Shown here piece after piece: positions 1-8,449 of a stretch of 64,000 nt of DNA. The position numbers and the translations under genes are program-made. The notes beneath the pieces were generated by a model. It saw only the letters and a program-made list of their open reading frames with translations. It did not search any database and was not told the DNA's origin. The stretch's first letter is position 1, and each line of letters opens with the position of its first letter. The stretch covers positions 1 to 64,000 of the forward strand of contig CAMHCS010000013.1 in assembly GCA_946183785.1 (NCBI GenBank), read 5' to 3'. Source of the DNA: an uncultured Selenomonadales bacterium (GTDB lineage: Bacteria; Bacillota; Negativicutes; Selenomonadales; Selenomonadaceae).

Positions 1-62
1 TATAACGCCTTAGTTCCAATTTTGTCGACAGACAAAATACTCCTTAGCGGCGTTTCATCATG
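1..62. repeat. Intergenic element, copy A (palindrome at 19-38)
   Basis: About 60 bases that recur at 43111-43170. Both copies begin TATAACGCCT, contain the perfect inverted repeat ATTTTGTC-GACA-GACAAAAT (19-38 here) and continue with a related GCGTTTC stretch. The window edge may truncate this copy. It lies upstream of the EAL gene. It could be an operator or a small mobile repeat; nothing in the sequence decides which. Confidence 0.6.
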
Positions 63-146
63 GCAAGGCCTCGATATACTCCCCCAAAGCTTTTCCATCT
101 ATCCGCATAAATAGCTGAACACAAAGCCTCATTCTTTCAGTAATCC

Positions 147-175
147 TTGAAATAACGCAAGGCGTTTAGTATAAT
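147..175 (+). promoter_or_regulatory. Sigma-A-type promoter for the EAL gene
   Basis: TTGAAA at 147-152 and TATAAT at 170-175 are separated by 17 bases and lie about 50 bases upstream of the start codon at 227. Confidence 0.65.
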
Positions 176-226
176 TGATAAAATAGGATTATTATAATAG
201 GTAAGATTGGGACGGAGGTGTCCGTC

Positions 227-3136
227 ATGCGAAAACGCGCATTCCTTGCGGCAATCCTGCTCGCACTGGGGTTTCTTTTGCCGTGCGCGTCCACGGCCGA
301 AGCCGACACGCCCGTGCTGCGCGTCGGCTATACCGACGTGCCCGGATATATTTCCAAGGGCGAGGACGGCTACTTCCGAGGCTTCCTTTACGATTATCTG
401 GAGGCCATTTCCATTTACGTCGGCTGCCGGTTTGAGTACGTTGAAGCACAGCCGACCGCTTGCATCGACAAGCTGCGGAGCGGGGAAATCGACCTGATTG
501 CCGCCCTGCCGGACGAGAACAATCTCCCGCCGGGGATTTCCAGCACACGCCATGCGCTTATGCAATGCCCCGTCGGCGTCACGCTCCGCCCCGGAAAAAC
601 CTTTGCACCGGGGCAGGCGCTCCGCATCGGGTACACCACGTTCGTTTCCACGGAACAAGACATCCGTTCCGCGCTCCAAGCCTACGGGCTTCGCGAGGGC
701 GCTGATTTTATGCTCGTTCCCGCCGAGCGGTTCTTCAGCATCATTTCCATGTTCCAAAACGGCGAAATCGACGCCTTCATAGACGCCGCGGTCTATCACA
801 GCTCGGAGCCCCCGATGGGCGTCTATCTCTTCACGAAAAGCTTTTCCATCGCCATGCGCACGGATCGCGGCGATTTGCATGAGAGGCTCCATCAGGCCGT
901 CGAGGAACTGCTGTTGATCAACCCCCATATCCGGGGCCAGCTTTACGCGAAATACGCGGGGCAAAACAACACCCCGCTGCTCCTGACCGCCGACGAGAAA
1001 GAATATCTGTCGTCGCATCCCGTCATTGCCGCCGCCGCGTCGCCGGGGCAAAAGCCCTACGCTTATTTCGAGGACGGCGAGTCCAAGGGCGTCATCGCCG
1101 AAATCATCCGGTGCATGGAAAAAGACCTCGGCATCCGCTTCGACATCCGCGAGACGAAAACCAGCGGGGAATTGATGCAGCTTTTGACCAAAGGCGACGT
1201 CGAGGTCGTCACCGATTATTTTGCCGACCACAACTGGGGGCATCTGCACAACGCCCTTGTGACGCTCCCCTACCTTACCATCAACTATGTGCCGGTCATG
1301 CGGCGCGACCGCGATCTGCCGAAAGAGCCGATCATAGCCTGCGCCAAGAACCATTTTTACACCCACGAATATATCGAGCGGAAATACGACGTAAAACAGC
1401 TTGTCTATTTCGACACCATCGACGCTTGCATGGACGCGGTCAATCGCGGCGCTGCGGATGTCACCTTTTTGAAAGCCATCACCGTGCAGCACGACATCGA
1501 GCAAGGCAATTACGTGAACCTTTACACCAACGGCAGCGTCGTCTTTTCCCACCAAGTCGCTTTCGCGGTCAGCGAAGCCGCCGACCCGCGCCTCGTCCAT
1601 ATATTGAACAAGGAAATCAATCATCTTGGCGAGGCGCCTGTCGAGGAAATCGTGACGCGCCACATCTTCGAGGTGGAACAGAACAAAAGCCTGAAAGCCT
1701 ACATCGTGAGGAACCCGCTGCAATCCCTCACAATCTTAGCGGCGCTGCTGTTTTCCGTCATCGGCGTCCTGCTCTATCTGATGCGGATCCGCCAACGCGC
1801 CGCCAAGGAAGCGCATGACATCGCCCATCAAAACCTGCAAACCGGGCTGCCAAACGTCCGCTGGTTCGAGGAAAAAGCGCCGCGCCTAATCAAAAAACAC
1901 GAAAAAGACCGCAAGGAAGGCAGACTGTTCGTCCTGGTGCTCAGCACCCAGCGCATCGACCTTTTGAAAGCGTCGCTGAATCCGGGAGCGATTGCGCGGG
2001 GCATACGCGAACTCGTCGAGAAGGCCCGGAGGGAAAACCCGTGGATGCTCGCGGACGGTCTTTCCTCGGAACTGACGCATCTTTATGTTCTCGGTCGTCT
2101 CGAGAATGGCATGACGCTCCGCGACGCGGCGAAGAAACTCGCCGCCGACACGGCCATCATGACGAGCCAAGGCTACGACGTTCACATGCAGTATTATTAC
2201 GGCATCTGCGCCGTCCCGACAGACGAAGTCCCTCCCATTGCGAACCTGATGGCAAACGCGGACACCGCCCAAGTGGAAGCGATGGACGCCGGCGACAATA
2301 TCGGCATTTACGACGAAAAGCTCCAAAAAAAGCGGCTGCAGCAAAAAATGGTGGAAAAGCTGATGCAAAAAGCGTTGGCGAACGACGAATTCCAAATCTG
2401 GCTCCAGCCGAAATACGACCTTCGCACGCACAAGATCATCGGCGCGGAAGCCCTGACCCGCTGGCAGAGCCCGGAGCTCGGCTTTGTGATGCCGGGGCTG
2501 TTCATCAGCGTTTTCGAGAAAAACGGGTTCATCATCGAATTCGATTACTATGTGCTGGAAAACGTCTGCCGGATGCAGCGGAGACGCCTCGACGAAGGCA
2601 GGCCCCTCATCCCCTTCTCGGTCAATCAGTCCGGCCTGCACATCCGCGAGCCGGGCTATCTCGACCGCCTGCGGGAAATCATTGGGCGCTATCATCTTCC
2701 GCCCGGCGCTCTCGACCTTGAGATCACGGAAACGGCGTTCGTCGATTTTGACACGAAGGACGGAAAGGGAAATTCGGCGGCGATCATCGCTGCGATAAAG
2801 GAAATGGGCTGCACCGTCTCCATGGACGATTTCTGCACCGGTTACTCGTCCATCGCGATGCTCCAGCACCTCGACATGGACATCATGAAAATCGACCGGG
2901 CGATGCTGCTTGCCGCCGAGTCGTCCGACCGCGGACAGAAAATCATGCGTCGCGTCGTGGCGCTCGGCCACGATCTCAATATGCTGGTGCTCTGCGAAGG
3001 CGTTGAGACGAAAGAGCAGGAACAATTCCTGCTTGACAACGATTGCCACTACGCGCAAGGCTTCCTGTTCGGAAAGCCGATGCCCGCCGAAGAGTTCTTT
3101 GCCTTCGCCGATAAGCAGCAAACGGAAAACGCATAA
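227..3136 (+). CDS. Membrane-bound EAL-domain c-di-GMP phosphodiesterase with tandem periplasmic solute-binding sensor domains
   Basis: This 969-residue protein probably hydrolyses cyclic di-GMP in response to a periplasmic ligand. After a signal peptide come two SBP_bac_3-like domains (about 30-250 and 265-490), a membrane segment (about 500-522), a GGDEF-like domain with no GGDEF motif, and a C-terminal EAL domain. The EAL site looks complete: Glu741 in GAEAL, Asn in SVNQS, EITET, Asp867-Asp868 in MDDFCTGYSS, and Glu in CEGVET. The frame opens at GTG 218, but GGAGG at 214-218 sits 8 bases before ATG 227, so that ATG is preferred. The ligand is unknown; such paired sensor domains often bind amino acids or related solutes. 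The next gene is convergent. Confidence 0.9.
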   Translation: MRKRAFLAAILLALGFLLPCASTAEADTPVLRVGYTDVPGYISKGEDGYFRGFLYDYLEAISIYVGCRFEYVEAQPTACIDKLRSGEIDLIAALPDENNLPPGISSTRHALMQCPVGVTLRPGKTFAPGQALRIGYTTFVSTEQDIRSALQAYGLREGADFMLVPAERFFSIISMFQNGEIDAFIDAAVYHSSEPPMGVYLFTKSFSIAMRTDRGDLHERLHQAVEELLLINPHIRGQLYAKYAGQNNTPLLLTADEKEYLSSHPVIAAAASPGQKPYAYFEDGESKGVIAEIIRCMEKDLGIRFDIRETKTSGELMQLLTKGDVEVVTDYFADHNWGHLHNALVTLPYLTINYVPVMRRDRDLPKEPIIACAKNHFYTHEYIERKYDVKQLVYFDTIDACMDAVNRGAADVTFLKAITVQHDIEQGNYVNLYTNGSVVFSHQVAFAVSEAADPRLVHILNKEINHLGEAPVEEIVTRHIFEVEQNKSLKAYIVRNPLQSLTILAALLFSVIGVLLYLMRIRQRAAKEAHDIAHQNLQTGLPNVRWFEEKAPRLIKKHEKDRKEGRLFVLVLSTQRIDLLKASLNPGAIARGIRELVEKARRENPWMLADGLSSELTHLYVLGRLENGMTLRDAAKKLAADTAIMTSQGYDVHMQYYYGICAVPTDEVPPIANLMANADTAQVEAMDAGDNIGIYDEKLQKKRLQQKMVEKLMQKALANDEFQIWLQPKYDLRTHKIIGAEALTRWQSPELGFVMPGLFISVFEKNGFIIEFDYYVLENVCRMQRRRLDEGRPLIPFSVNQSGLHIREPGYLDRLREIIGRYHLPPGALDLEITETAFVDFDTKDGKGNSAAIIAAIKEMGCTVSMDDFCTGYSSIAMLQHLDMDIMKIDRAMLLAAESSDRGQKIMRRVVALGHDLNMLVLCEGVETKEQEQFLLDNDCHYAQGFLFGKPMPAEEFFAFADKQQTENA

Positions 3137-3148
3137 CCATCACAAAGA

Positions 3149-3198
3149 AAATCTCCGATCGTTTCCCCTACCGGGTTTCAATCGGAGATTTTTATTTT
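3149..3198 (+). terminator. Intrinsic terminator after the EAL gene
   Basis: AAATCTCCGAT and ATCGGAGATTT form a stem followed by TTTATTTT. It lies between convergent genes and may also serve the minus strand. Confidence 0.75.
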
Positions 3199-3220
3199 GC
3201 GCCGCTCTCTTTTCTCGTCC

Positions 3221-3799
3221 CTAAACCATGCGGAACAGTTCTTCGCGGCCGCGCTTCGGCACGCAATAGTCCTTCTTCTCGTCCAGATAATATTTGACGT
3301 CTCCGCCCTTCATCTCGACAATATGCGATTCGTGCGTCGGATAGCCGAAAGCCACAATCGTCGCAATCTCATAGGACGCGTCGATATCCAGCGCCTCGCG
3401 AATGGGGTCGCGCTCAATATTGGCGAGGATACAGCTCCCGACGCCTTCCGCCGCCGCCGTGAGCGTCATGCGCGCCTCCGCGATTCCCAGATCAAGATCT
3501 GTCCATTTCGCCTTCGTCGCCGTCTCATACGTCGAAACGATAAACAGCACCGGGTGTTCCCCTTCCTTCGGCTGTCCGACCTCCTTCGGCAAGATCGCCG
3601 CCCAGTGGGTAAACGGAAAAATCTTCTCCACCATTTCCGGGGAACGGACGACGATAAAGCGGAGCTGCTGACGGTTCGACGCCGAGTTCGCAAGCCGCGC
3701 CGCCTCCATGATACGCTCCAGCACAGCCTCTGGAATCGGTTTGGACTGGTCAAACCGCCGATAGCTCCGGCACCATTCCATCAATTTCATTATTTCCAT
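3221..3799 (-). CDS. Nitroreductase family protein
   Basis: This 192-residue protein belongs to the FMN-dependent nitroreductase family, which uses NAD(P)H to reduce nitro compounds, quinones or related substrates. The N-terminal RSYRRF segment, the SNRQQLRFIVV region that helps bind FMN, and the late GVGSCILANI segment are family hallmarks. A GTGAGG ribosome site lies 7 bases before ATG 3799. It is the last gene of a compact minus-strand trio with a tautomerase and a second nitroreductase, 9 bases from the tautomerase. The substrate cannot be told from sequence. Confidence 0.88.
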   Translation of the reverse strand: MEIMKLMEWCRSYRRFDQSKPIPEAVLERIMEAARLANSASNRQQLRFIVVRSPEMVEKIFPFTHWAAILPKEVGQPKEGEHPVLFIVSTYETATKAKWTDLDLGIAEARMTLTAAAEGVGSCILANIERDPIREALDIDASYEIATIVAFGYPTHESHIVEMKGGDVKYYLDEKKDYCVPKRGREELFRMV

Positions 3800-3808
3800 A
3801 ACGCAGCC

Positions 3809-4015
3809 TCACTTTCCTTTTTTCCGAATCTCCGTTACGGGAACGCCCCCAATTCCCCAGTTGTCGGTGTCCACCTCGTCGATAGTCACAACGGTCGTCG
3901 CCTTGTTCTTGCCAAGCACGTCGTGCAGAAGATCGGTCGCCCCCTCGATGAGCCGCCGTTTCTGTTCCGCTGTGACCTCGCCTTCGCGGGTAATCTTGAT
4001 GTTGACATACGGCAT
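3809..4015 (-). CDS. 4-Oxalocrotonate tautomerase family protein
   Basis: This small protein (68 residues before Met removal) starts Met-Pro-Tyr. Removal of Met exposes the Pro1 that acts as the catalytic base in this family. Length and the MPYVNIKITREG opening fit a homo-oligomeric 4-OT-type tautomerase; the later VTIDEVDTDNWGIGG stretch is also typical. GGAGG precedes the start. It is co-transcribed between two nitroreductases, which suggests a redox/isomerisation set acting on small aromatic or enone compounds. That role is an inference from context. Confidence 0.88.
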   Translation of the reverse strand: MPYVNIKITREGEVTAEQKRRLIEGATDLLHDVLGKNKATTVVTIDEVDTDNWGIGGVPVTEIRKKGK

Positions 4016-4030
4016 ACGATTTTTCCCTCC

Positions 4031-4546
4031 TTATCCCAACACTTTTACCATATCCCCAATGGGAATCCGCTCGTCGTGCAGATATGCCGGCTTCGCGTTC
4101 TCGGCCGGATAACCGAGGAACAGCATCGAGATCAGCGTCGTGTCTTTCGTTTCCGGAAATTCCTCGTGAACCTTCGTCGGACTGAACAGCCCGATGCAGA
4201 TATTGCCGACGCCGAGATCGGTCGCCTGCAGCATCATCTGCGTAATGGCGATAGTCGCGTCCATCATGCCGAAATCAAAATTGCCGATCGTGTGCTTTGC
4301 CGAAATCTTCTCGTCATATCCGACGATCAAAATAACCGGCGGGTGGAAATGGCACTCCGTGCATTTGTCCGCCTTCGCCAGCGCTTCCGGCGTATTCGCG
4401 ACGAATATGCGCTGCGGCTGGTAATTCTTCGCAGTCGGCGCGTTGTGAGCGGCTTCAAGAATCAAATCGAGCTTTTCCCGCTCCAACGGTTTATCGCTGA
4501 ATTTCCGAAGCGAATACCGCTCCCTGCTGAGCTTTGCAAAATCCAT
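4031..4546 (-). CDS. Nitroreductase family protein (second, shorter type)
   Basis: This 171-residue FMN nitroreductase-like protein has SRERYSLRKFSDKP at the N-terminus, NAPTAKNYQPQRIFV in the flavin region and LGVGNICIG late in the protein. A longer frame opens upstream, but AGGAGA about 10 bases before ATG 4546, and a terminator hairpin inside the would-be extension (4571-4616), favour the shorter start. It is the first gene of the nitroreductase-tautomerase-nitroreductase trio. It is only distantly similar to the other nitroreductase here, so it is not a recent duplicate. Confidence 0.88.
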   Translation of the reverse strand: MDFAKLSRERYSLRKFSDKPLEREKLDLILEAAHNAPTAKNYQPQRIFVANTPEALAKADKCTECHFHPPVILIVGYDEKISAKHTIGNFDFGMMDATIAITQMMLQATDLGVGNICIGLFSPTKVHEEFPETKDTTLISMLFLGYPAENAKPAYLHDERIPIGDMVKVLG

Positions 4547-4570
4547 AACCAAGAATCTCTCCTTTCCTGC

Positions 4571-4616
4571 AAAAAATCCCTCTTTCTGGCTTGTATTCGC
4601 CAAAAAGAGGGATTTT
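4571..4616 (-). terminator. Intrinsic terminator after panD
   Basis: On the minus strand AAAATCCCTCTTT pairs with AAAGAGGGATTTT and is followed by a T run. It separates the pan operon from the downstream nitroreductase group. Confidence 0.8.
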
Positions 4617-4638
4617 CCTTCTCGCCCTTCAAAACATT

Positions 4639-5022
4639 TTATTCGGTCTGTCCGTGGTATTCAACATTGCGCACTTCCACCGCGCGGTTCTTTTCGTCCA
4701 CCATGACCACTGTAGGTTTCCAGCTTCGCGCCTCCGCCTCGTCCATCCACGCGTAAGCCATGATGATGACCGTGTCGCCCGGTTGGGCGCAGCGCGCCGC
4801 GGCGCCGTTCAGGCAGATGACGCCGGAGCCCTTCGGTCCGGGAATCACATACGTCTCGAGACGAGCTCCGTTGTTGTTGTCCACTACCTGCACGCGCTCG
4901 TTGGGCAGGATATGCGCTTTTTCCATCAGCGCCTCGTCGATGGTGATGCTGCCCATGTAGTTGAGGTTTGCTTCCGTGACCGTCGCACGGTGTATCTTGG
5001 ACTTGAACAGGTTCAAAAACAT
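4639..5022 (-). CDS. panD: Aspartate 1-decarboxylase
   Basis: PanD decarboxylates L-aspartate to beta-alanine for pantothenate synthesis. The protein is a proenzyme that self-cleaves at Gly-Ser to make its pyruvoyl cofactor; the YMGSITID site is present near residue 24. At 127 residues from ATG 5022 it has the usual length. A GTG at 5031 overlaps the panC stop codon, but GGGGGAG is well spaced for ATG 5022, so that start is preferred. It is the last gene of the transporter-panC-panD operon and is followed by a terminator. Confidence 0.95.
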   Translation of the reverse strand: MFLNLFKSKIHRATVTEANLNYMGSITIDEALMEKAHILPNERVQVVDNNNGARLETYVIPGPKGSGVICLNGAAARCAQPGDTVIIMAYAWMDEAEARSWKPTVVMVDEKNRAVEVRNVEYHGQTE

Positions 5023-5027
5023 CGCGC

Positions 5028-5879
5028 TCACTCCCCCAAAATCACATTGTCTATCAGACGCGTCTTCCCGATTTTCACCGCAATCGCAAGCAACGCGGGC
5101 TCCGTCACTTTCTCGATCGGCAAAAGCGCCGGGAAGGAATAAATATCGACGTAATCAATGACGGCTTTCGGCTCCGTCCCGATTTCCCCGCGGACGATGT
5201 TCTTCAGCGCCTCCACGTCCTGCTCGCCGCCGTCGAAAGCAGCCGCACCTTTTTTCAGGCTGCGGGACAGCACCAGCGCCGCCTCTTTTTCCTCGTCGGA
5301 AAGGTACTGGTTGCGCGAGCTCCGCGCGAGGCCGCTCTCCTCCCGCACAATCGGCACCATTACGACCTCGGTGGGAATGTTCAGGTCGGAGACGAACCGC
5401 TTGACCACGACCACCTGCTGCGCGTCCTTCTGCCCGAAATAGGCACGGTCGGCACGGGACAGATTCATCAGCTTCGTCACAACCGTCGCGACGCCGCAGA
5501 AATGGCCGGGACGCTGTGCGCCGCAGAGCTTTTTCGTGATGTCACCTTCGACGTTCACATAGGTGCAGTAGCCTTCCGGGTACATCTCCTTCGGTTCCGG
5601 GTGAAACACCGCGTCCACCGGCACCGTCTCCATCTTTTTGCAGTCCTCCTCAAAGCGGCGCGGATAGGCGTCAAAATCCTCGTTCGGACCGAACTGCGTC
5701 GGGTTCACGAACACCGACGCGATCACCACGTCGTTCTCCTGCCGCGCGCGGCGCATCAATGTCAAATGCCCCTCGTGAAGCGCGCCCATCGTCGGCACAA
5801 GGCCTACGCTCTTGCCTGCGTCCTTCGCAGCCTTGGAAAATGCCTGTATTTCCTGTACGGTACGTAATACCTTCATCAT
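5028..5879 (-). CDS. panC: Pantothenate synthetase (pantoate-beta-alanine ligase)
   Basis: PanC joins pantoate and beta-alanine using ATP, through a pantoyl-adenylate. At 283 residues it has the normal length. It shows the HIGH-like [10 protein letters not shown] motif near residue 30, the FGQKDAQQ motif, and a KMSKS-like region SGLARSSRN. Two adjacent ATG codons (5879 and 5876) follow AAAGGAG; either could be used. It overlaps the possible GTG start of panD and lies 21 bases after the transporter gene. No panB or panE is present next to it. Confidence 0.96.
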   Translation of the reverse strand: MMKVLRTVQEIQAFSKAAKDAGKSVGLVPTMGALHEGHLTLMRRARQENDVVIASVFVNPTQFGPNEDFDAYPRRFEEDCKKMETVPVDAVFHPEPKEMYPEGYCTYVNVEGDITKKLCGAQRPGHFCGVATVVTKLMNLSRADRAYFGQKDAQQVVVVKRFVSDLNIPTEVVMVPIVREESGLARSSRNQYLSDEEKEAALVLSRSLKKGAAAFDGGEQDVEALKNIVRGEIGTEPKAVIDYVDIYSFPALLPIEKVTEPALLAIAVKIGKTRLIDNVILGE

Positions 5880-5900
5880 TCTTCTCCTTTACGTTTATGT

Positions 5901-6857
5901 TCACGCCGCCGAATGTGCGTCCAGCAGCTCTCCATCTGCGCGCGCGTCTTTCCGCACGAAATAATTCGCGAGGAATGAGCCGGACACATTGTGCCACAGG
6001 CTGAAAATCGCGCCCGGCACCGCAGCCAGCGGGTTGAAATACATGACCGCAAGCGACGCTGCAAGACCGGAATTCTGCATGCCGACCTCGATGGCGACAG
6101 CCCGCGCCTTCGCCGGCGCCAGATGGAACACCTTCGCCAGGGTATAGCCGCACAGCAAGCCGAAACCATTGTGCAGAATCACGACGAGGAAAATCAACAG
6201 CCCATGCGCGAAGAGCTTTTCCGCCGACAGAGCGACGACGCCGCCAACGAGCAGAGCAATCGCGATGACAGAAATGAGCGGCAGCACCGGCAGGAACTTC
6301 TCAACGAACTTCCCGGCGAAATGATTGACCAAGAGGCCGGCAATCACCGGGCAAAGCACCATCATAGCGATGGATTTCATCATCGCGACAAGGGAAATGT
6401 CAACCCATGCGCCTGCGAGCACCCAGGTCAGGAACGGCGTCACCAACGGAGCCAAGAGTGTCGTCGTCATCGTCATCGCAACGGACAGCGCAACGTCTCC
6501 CTTCGCCAGATAGGTAATGACGTTCGACGCGGTACCGCCCGGGCAGGTGCCGACCAGCACAACGCCGATCGCGATATCCGGCGGCAGCGAGAAAACTTTG
6601 ACCAACACCCAGGCAATCAAAGGCATCAGCGTGAACTGCGCCAACGCGCCGATACCGACCTCCCATGGCCGCTTCGCAAGCATATGGAAATCCTCAAATT
6701 TCAGCGTCATACCCATGCCGAACATCACGACGCCGAGCATCCACGGCACATGAGGCCCGACCCATGTCAGGGAAGCGGGAACCGTCGCGCCCAAGATCGA
6801 GATCAAAATGATGAGAATCGCCATGTTGTCCACAACAAAATTGCAAAACTTTTTCAT
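5901..6857 (-). CDS. Bile acid:sodium symporter (BASS) family transporter, possible pantoate/ketopantoate importer
   Basis: This 318-residue polytopic membrane protein has about nine to ten hydrophobic helices. The GTCPGGTASNVITYLAKG segment and the later GMQNSGLAASLA helix are the crossing-helix signatures of BASS transporters. AGGAGGG lies 6 bases before ATG 6857. It is the first gene of an operon with panC and panD. PanS of Salmonella, a BASS protein, is known to move pantoate-type precursors. A similar role here is inferred from the operon; other organic anions remain possible. Confidence 0.88.
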   Translation of the reverse strand: MKKFCNFVVDNMAILIILISILGATVPASLTWVGPHVPWMLGVVMFGMGMTLKFEDFHMLAKRPWEVGIGALAQFTLMPLIAWVLVKVFSLPPDIAIGVVLVGTCPGGTASNVITYLAKGDVALSVAMTMTTTLLAPLVTPFLTWVLAGAWVDISLVAMMKSIAMMVLCPVIAGLLVNHFAGKFVEKFLPVLPLISVIAIALLVGGVVALSAEKLFAHGLLIFLVVILHNGFGLLCGYTLAKVFHLAPAKARAVAIEVGMQNSGLAASLAVMYFNPLAAVPGAIFSLWHNVSGSFLANYFVRKDARADGELLDAHSAA

Positions 6858-6897
6858 CAGAATCCCTCCTACAAATAGAACAAAGGAACACGGCTAT

Positions 6898-7092
6898 AAA
6901 AAAGCGCCTCCCGGCAAAGACCGAAAGGCGCAGAAATTTCCTGTGCTAAAAGCCTCTCTGTCTCAGTCCGAAAAAAGATCTAAGCAGACGTTTCCTTATA
7001 GGTACCGCGAATCCAGAAAAGTATAATTCCTAAAACCAAGGATATTATCTCCGTTCCGATGGTAGGATAGCACAACGTCATGGAAATTGCAA
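6898..7092 (-). promoter_or_regulatory. Promoter and terminator-containing leader of the transporter-panC-panD operon
   Basis: Read on the minus strand, TTGCAA (7092-7087) and TATCCT (7069-7064) with a 17-base gap form a possible promoter. About 130 bases downstream, GCGCCTTTCGG pairs with CCGGGAGGCGC and runs into TTTTTT (6931-6898). This is a strong intrinsic terminator ahead of the transporter start. The leader is therefore suited to attenuation. I could not match it to a known riboswitch class. A 33-codon hydrophobic frame (7081-6980) lies inside the same stretch. Confidence 0.5.
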
Positions 7093-7182
7093 TGAAAAAA
7101 ACAAGATTTAACCGCAATTTAATGAAACCTCAAAAAAGTCAATTATGATTCGGTGAATCGTGTTTGACTGTTCAAAATTGCA

Positions 7183-7248
7183 GGCACCGATCAAGATACC
7201 GACCAAGGCAGCGACCAAGACGACGTCGCGAGTCTCACTTTAGTATAA
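7183..7248 (+). pseudogene. Possible remnant of a Fic-type gene (C-terminal linker)
   Basis: Within the 7093-7355 gap, 22 codons read G-T-D-Q-D-T-D-Q-G-S-D-Q-D-D and so on to a stop. The DNA closely resembles bases around 8199-8226 inside the downstream Fic gene (ACCGACCAAGGCAGCGACC against ACCGGCCAAGGCAGCAACC). This suggests debris of a second Fic gene. Apart from this fragment I see no gene in the gap. Confidence 0.35.
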
Positions 7249-7355
7249 TAAAGTCCTTCATGAAATTATTGTATGCACTTGAATAGTCCTTGGGAAAATT
7301 GTAAATCGCCGTTTAATAATCGCATAACTCTTATTCATAAATGATCACTCGCCAG

Positions 7356-7384
7356 TTGTATCAGCATACGCTTTCGGATATAAT
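7356..7384 (+). promoter_or_regulatory. Promoter for the Fic gene
   Basis: TTGTAT at 7356-7361 and TATAAT at 7379-7384 with a 17-base spacer lie about 50 bases upstream of the Fic start. Confidence 0.6.
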
Positions 7385-7432
7385 AAAGGAAACTATTATT
7401 CGTCGGCAAAACGACTAAATCAGGAGGCCGCC

Positions 7433-8422
7433 ATGAGCGATTACACGCCCCCGTTTCATATTACCGACAAAAGCATAAACTTACTGGCCAAAATCAGCGA
7501 GCAGCTCGGACGCATCAAAACGTCGCGTCGCAGCGTCGTTAATCCAAGACTTCGCCGACAAAATCGCATCCGAACGATTCATTCTTCGTTGGCTATAGAG
7601 CAAAACACCCTATCCCTAGAACAAGTCACAGCCATACTGGACGGCAAGCGCGTGCTCGGCCCCCCCGACGAGATTCGTGAAGTGCAAAACGCCTATTCCG
7701 CATACGAGCTAATAACGGCATTAAACCCTTTTTCCGTCAAGGATATGCTGAACGCACACCGCACCATGATGGACGGCCTGATTGCCGAAAATGGGCGCTT
7801 TCGCTCCGGCGGTGTCGGAGTCTTCAACGGCAAATCTTTGATCCACATGGCACCGCCCGCTGAATTGGTGCAGGGACAAATCAAAGACTTGATGCGATGG
7901 TACAAGAAATCGGAAATGCACCCGCTCTTGAAAAGCGCCGTCTTCCATTACGAATTAGAATTTATTCACCCCTTTGCCGACGGCAACGGACGCATGGGAA
8001 GAATGTGGCACAGCCTGCTCCTCGGCAAATGGAACGATCTGTTTTTCTACTTGCCCATCGAGGAGCTGATTCGGGCGAATCAAAAAGAATACTACGACAA
8101 CCTTGAACGTGCCGACAGGGAAGCCGACAGCTCCGCTTTTGTGGAATTTATGCTTCAAATTATCCACGACAGTCTGCGGGAATTCGACAACGCAAAACAG
8201 ACCGGCCAAGGCAGCAACCAAGATGAATCCGCCGTCAAAAAACTTCTTGACGCGCTCGGCACGGAAACCTTATCCGCAAGAGAGCTAATGCAACGCATGG
8301 GGTTGTCCCACAAACCGACATTCCGAAAGAACTATCTGCGCCCAGCACTGGAACGCGGCCTCATCGAAGCCACCCTGCCGGACAAGCCGACAAGCAGGTA
8401 TCAGAAGTACAGGAAAACCTGA
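7433..8422 (+). CDS. Fic family protein with N-terminal inhibitory helix and C-terminal winged helix
   Basis: This 329-residue protein carries the Fic motif HPFADGNGRMGR starting at His179. That motif is the active site for transfer of AMP (or another phosphate-linked group) to a target protein. An N-terminal SSLAIEQN segment with Glu56 resembles the autoinhibitory motif of class II Fic enzymes, although the usual Gly/Asn directly after Glu is Gln here. Residues from about 265 form a winged-helix-like DNA-binding tail. AGGAGG precedes ATG 7433. It is a stand-alone gene in an AT-richer patch between gene remnants, suggesting horizontal acquisition. The target is unknown. Confidence 0.9.
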   Translation: MSDYTPPFHITDKSINLLAKISEQLGRIKTSRRSVVNPRLRRQNRIRTIHSSLAIEQNTLSLEQVTAILDGKRVLGPPDEIREVQNAYSAYELITALNPFSVKDMLNAHRTMMDGLIAENGRFRSGGVGVFNGKSLIHMAPPAELVQGQIKDLMRWYKKSEMHPLLKSAVFHYELEFIHPFADGNGRMGRMWHSLLLGKWNDLFFYLPIEELIRANQKEYYDNLERADREADSSAFVEFMLQIIHDSLREFDNAKQTGQGSNQDESAVKKLLDALGTETLSARELMQRMGLSHKPTFRKNYLRPALERGLIEATLPDKPTSRYQKYRKT

Positions 8423-8449
8423 ACCGGTTTCCGAAAGGAAGTGTATTGA

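Noticed and set aside
137..1723. 528-residue minus-strand open frame opposite the EAL gene
   Set aside because: It is a shadow of the GC-rich plus-strand gene; no ribosome site, no recognisable domain. The same applies to other long antisense frames (for example 1886-3121, 3197-4756, 5991-6878, 9374-10258, 16189-17607).
5671..6153. 160-residue minus-strand frame across the panC/transporter junction
   Set aside because: It is out of frame with both real genes and explained by them.
6898..7092. TPP riboswitch in the pan operon leader (a CTGAGA word is present)
   Set aside because: The other TPP-box sequences are absent, so one short word is not enough.
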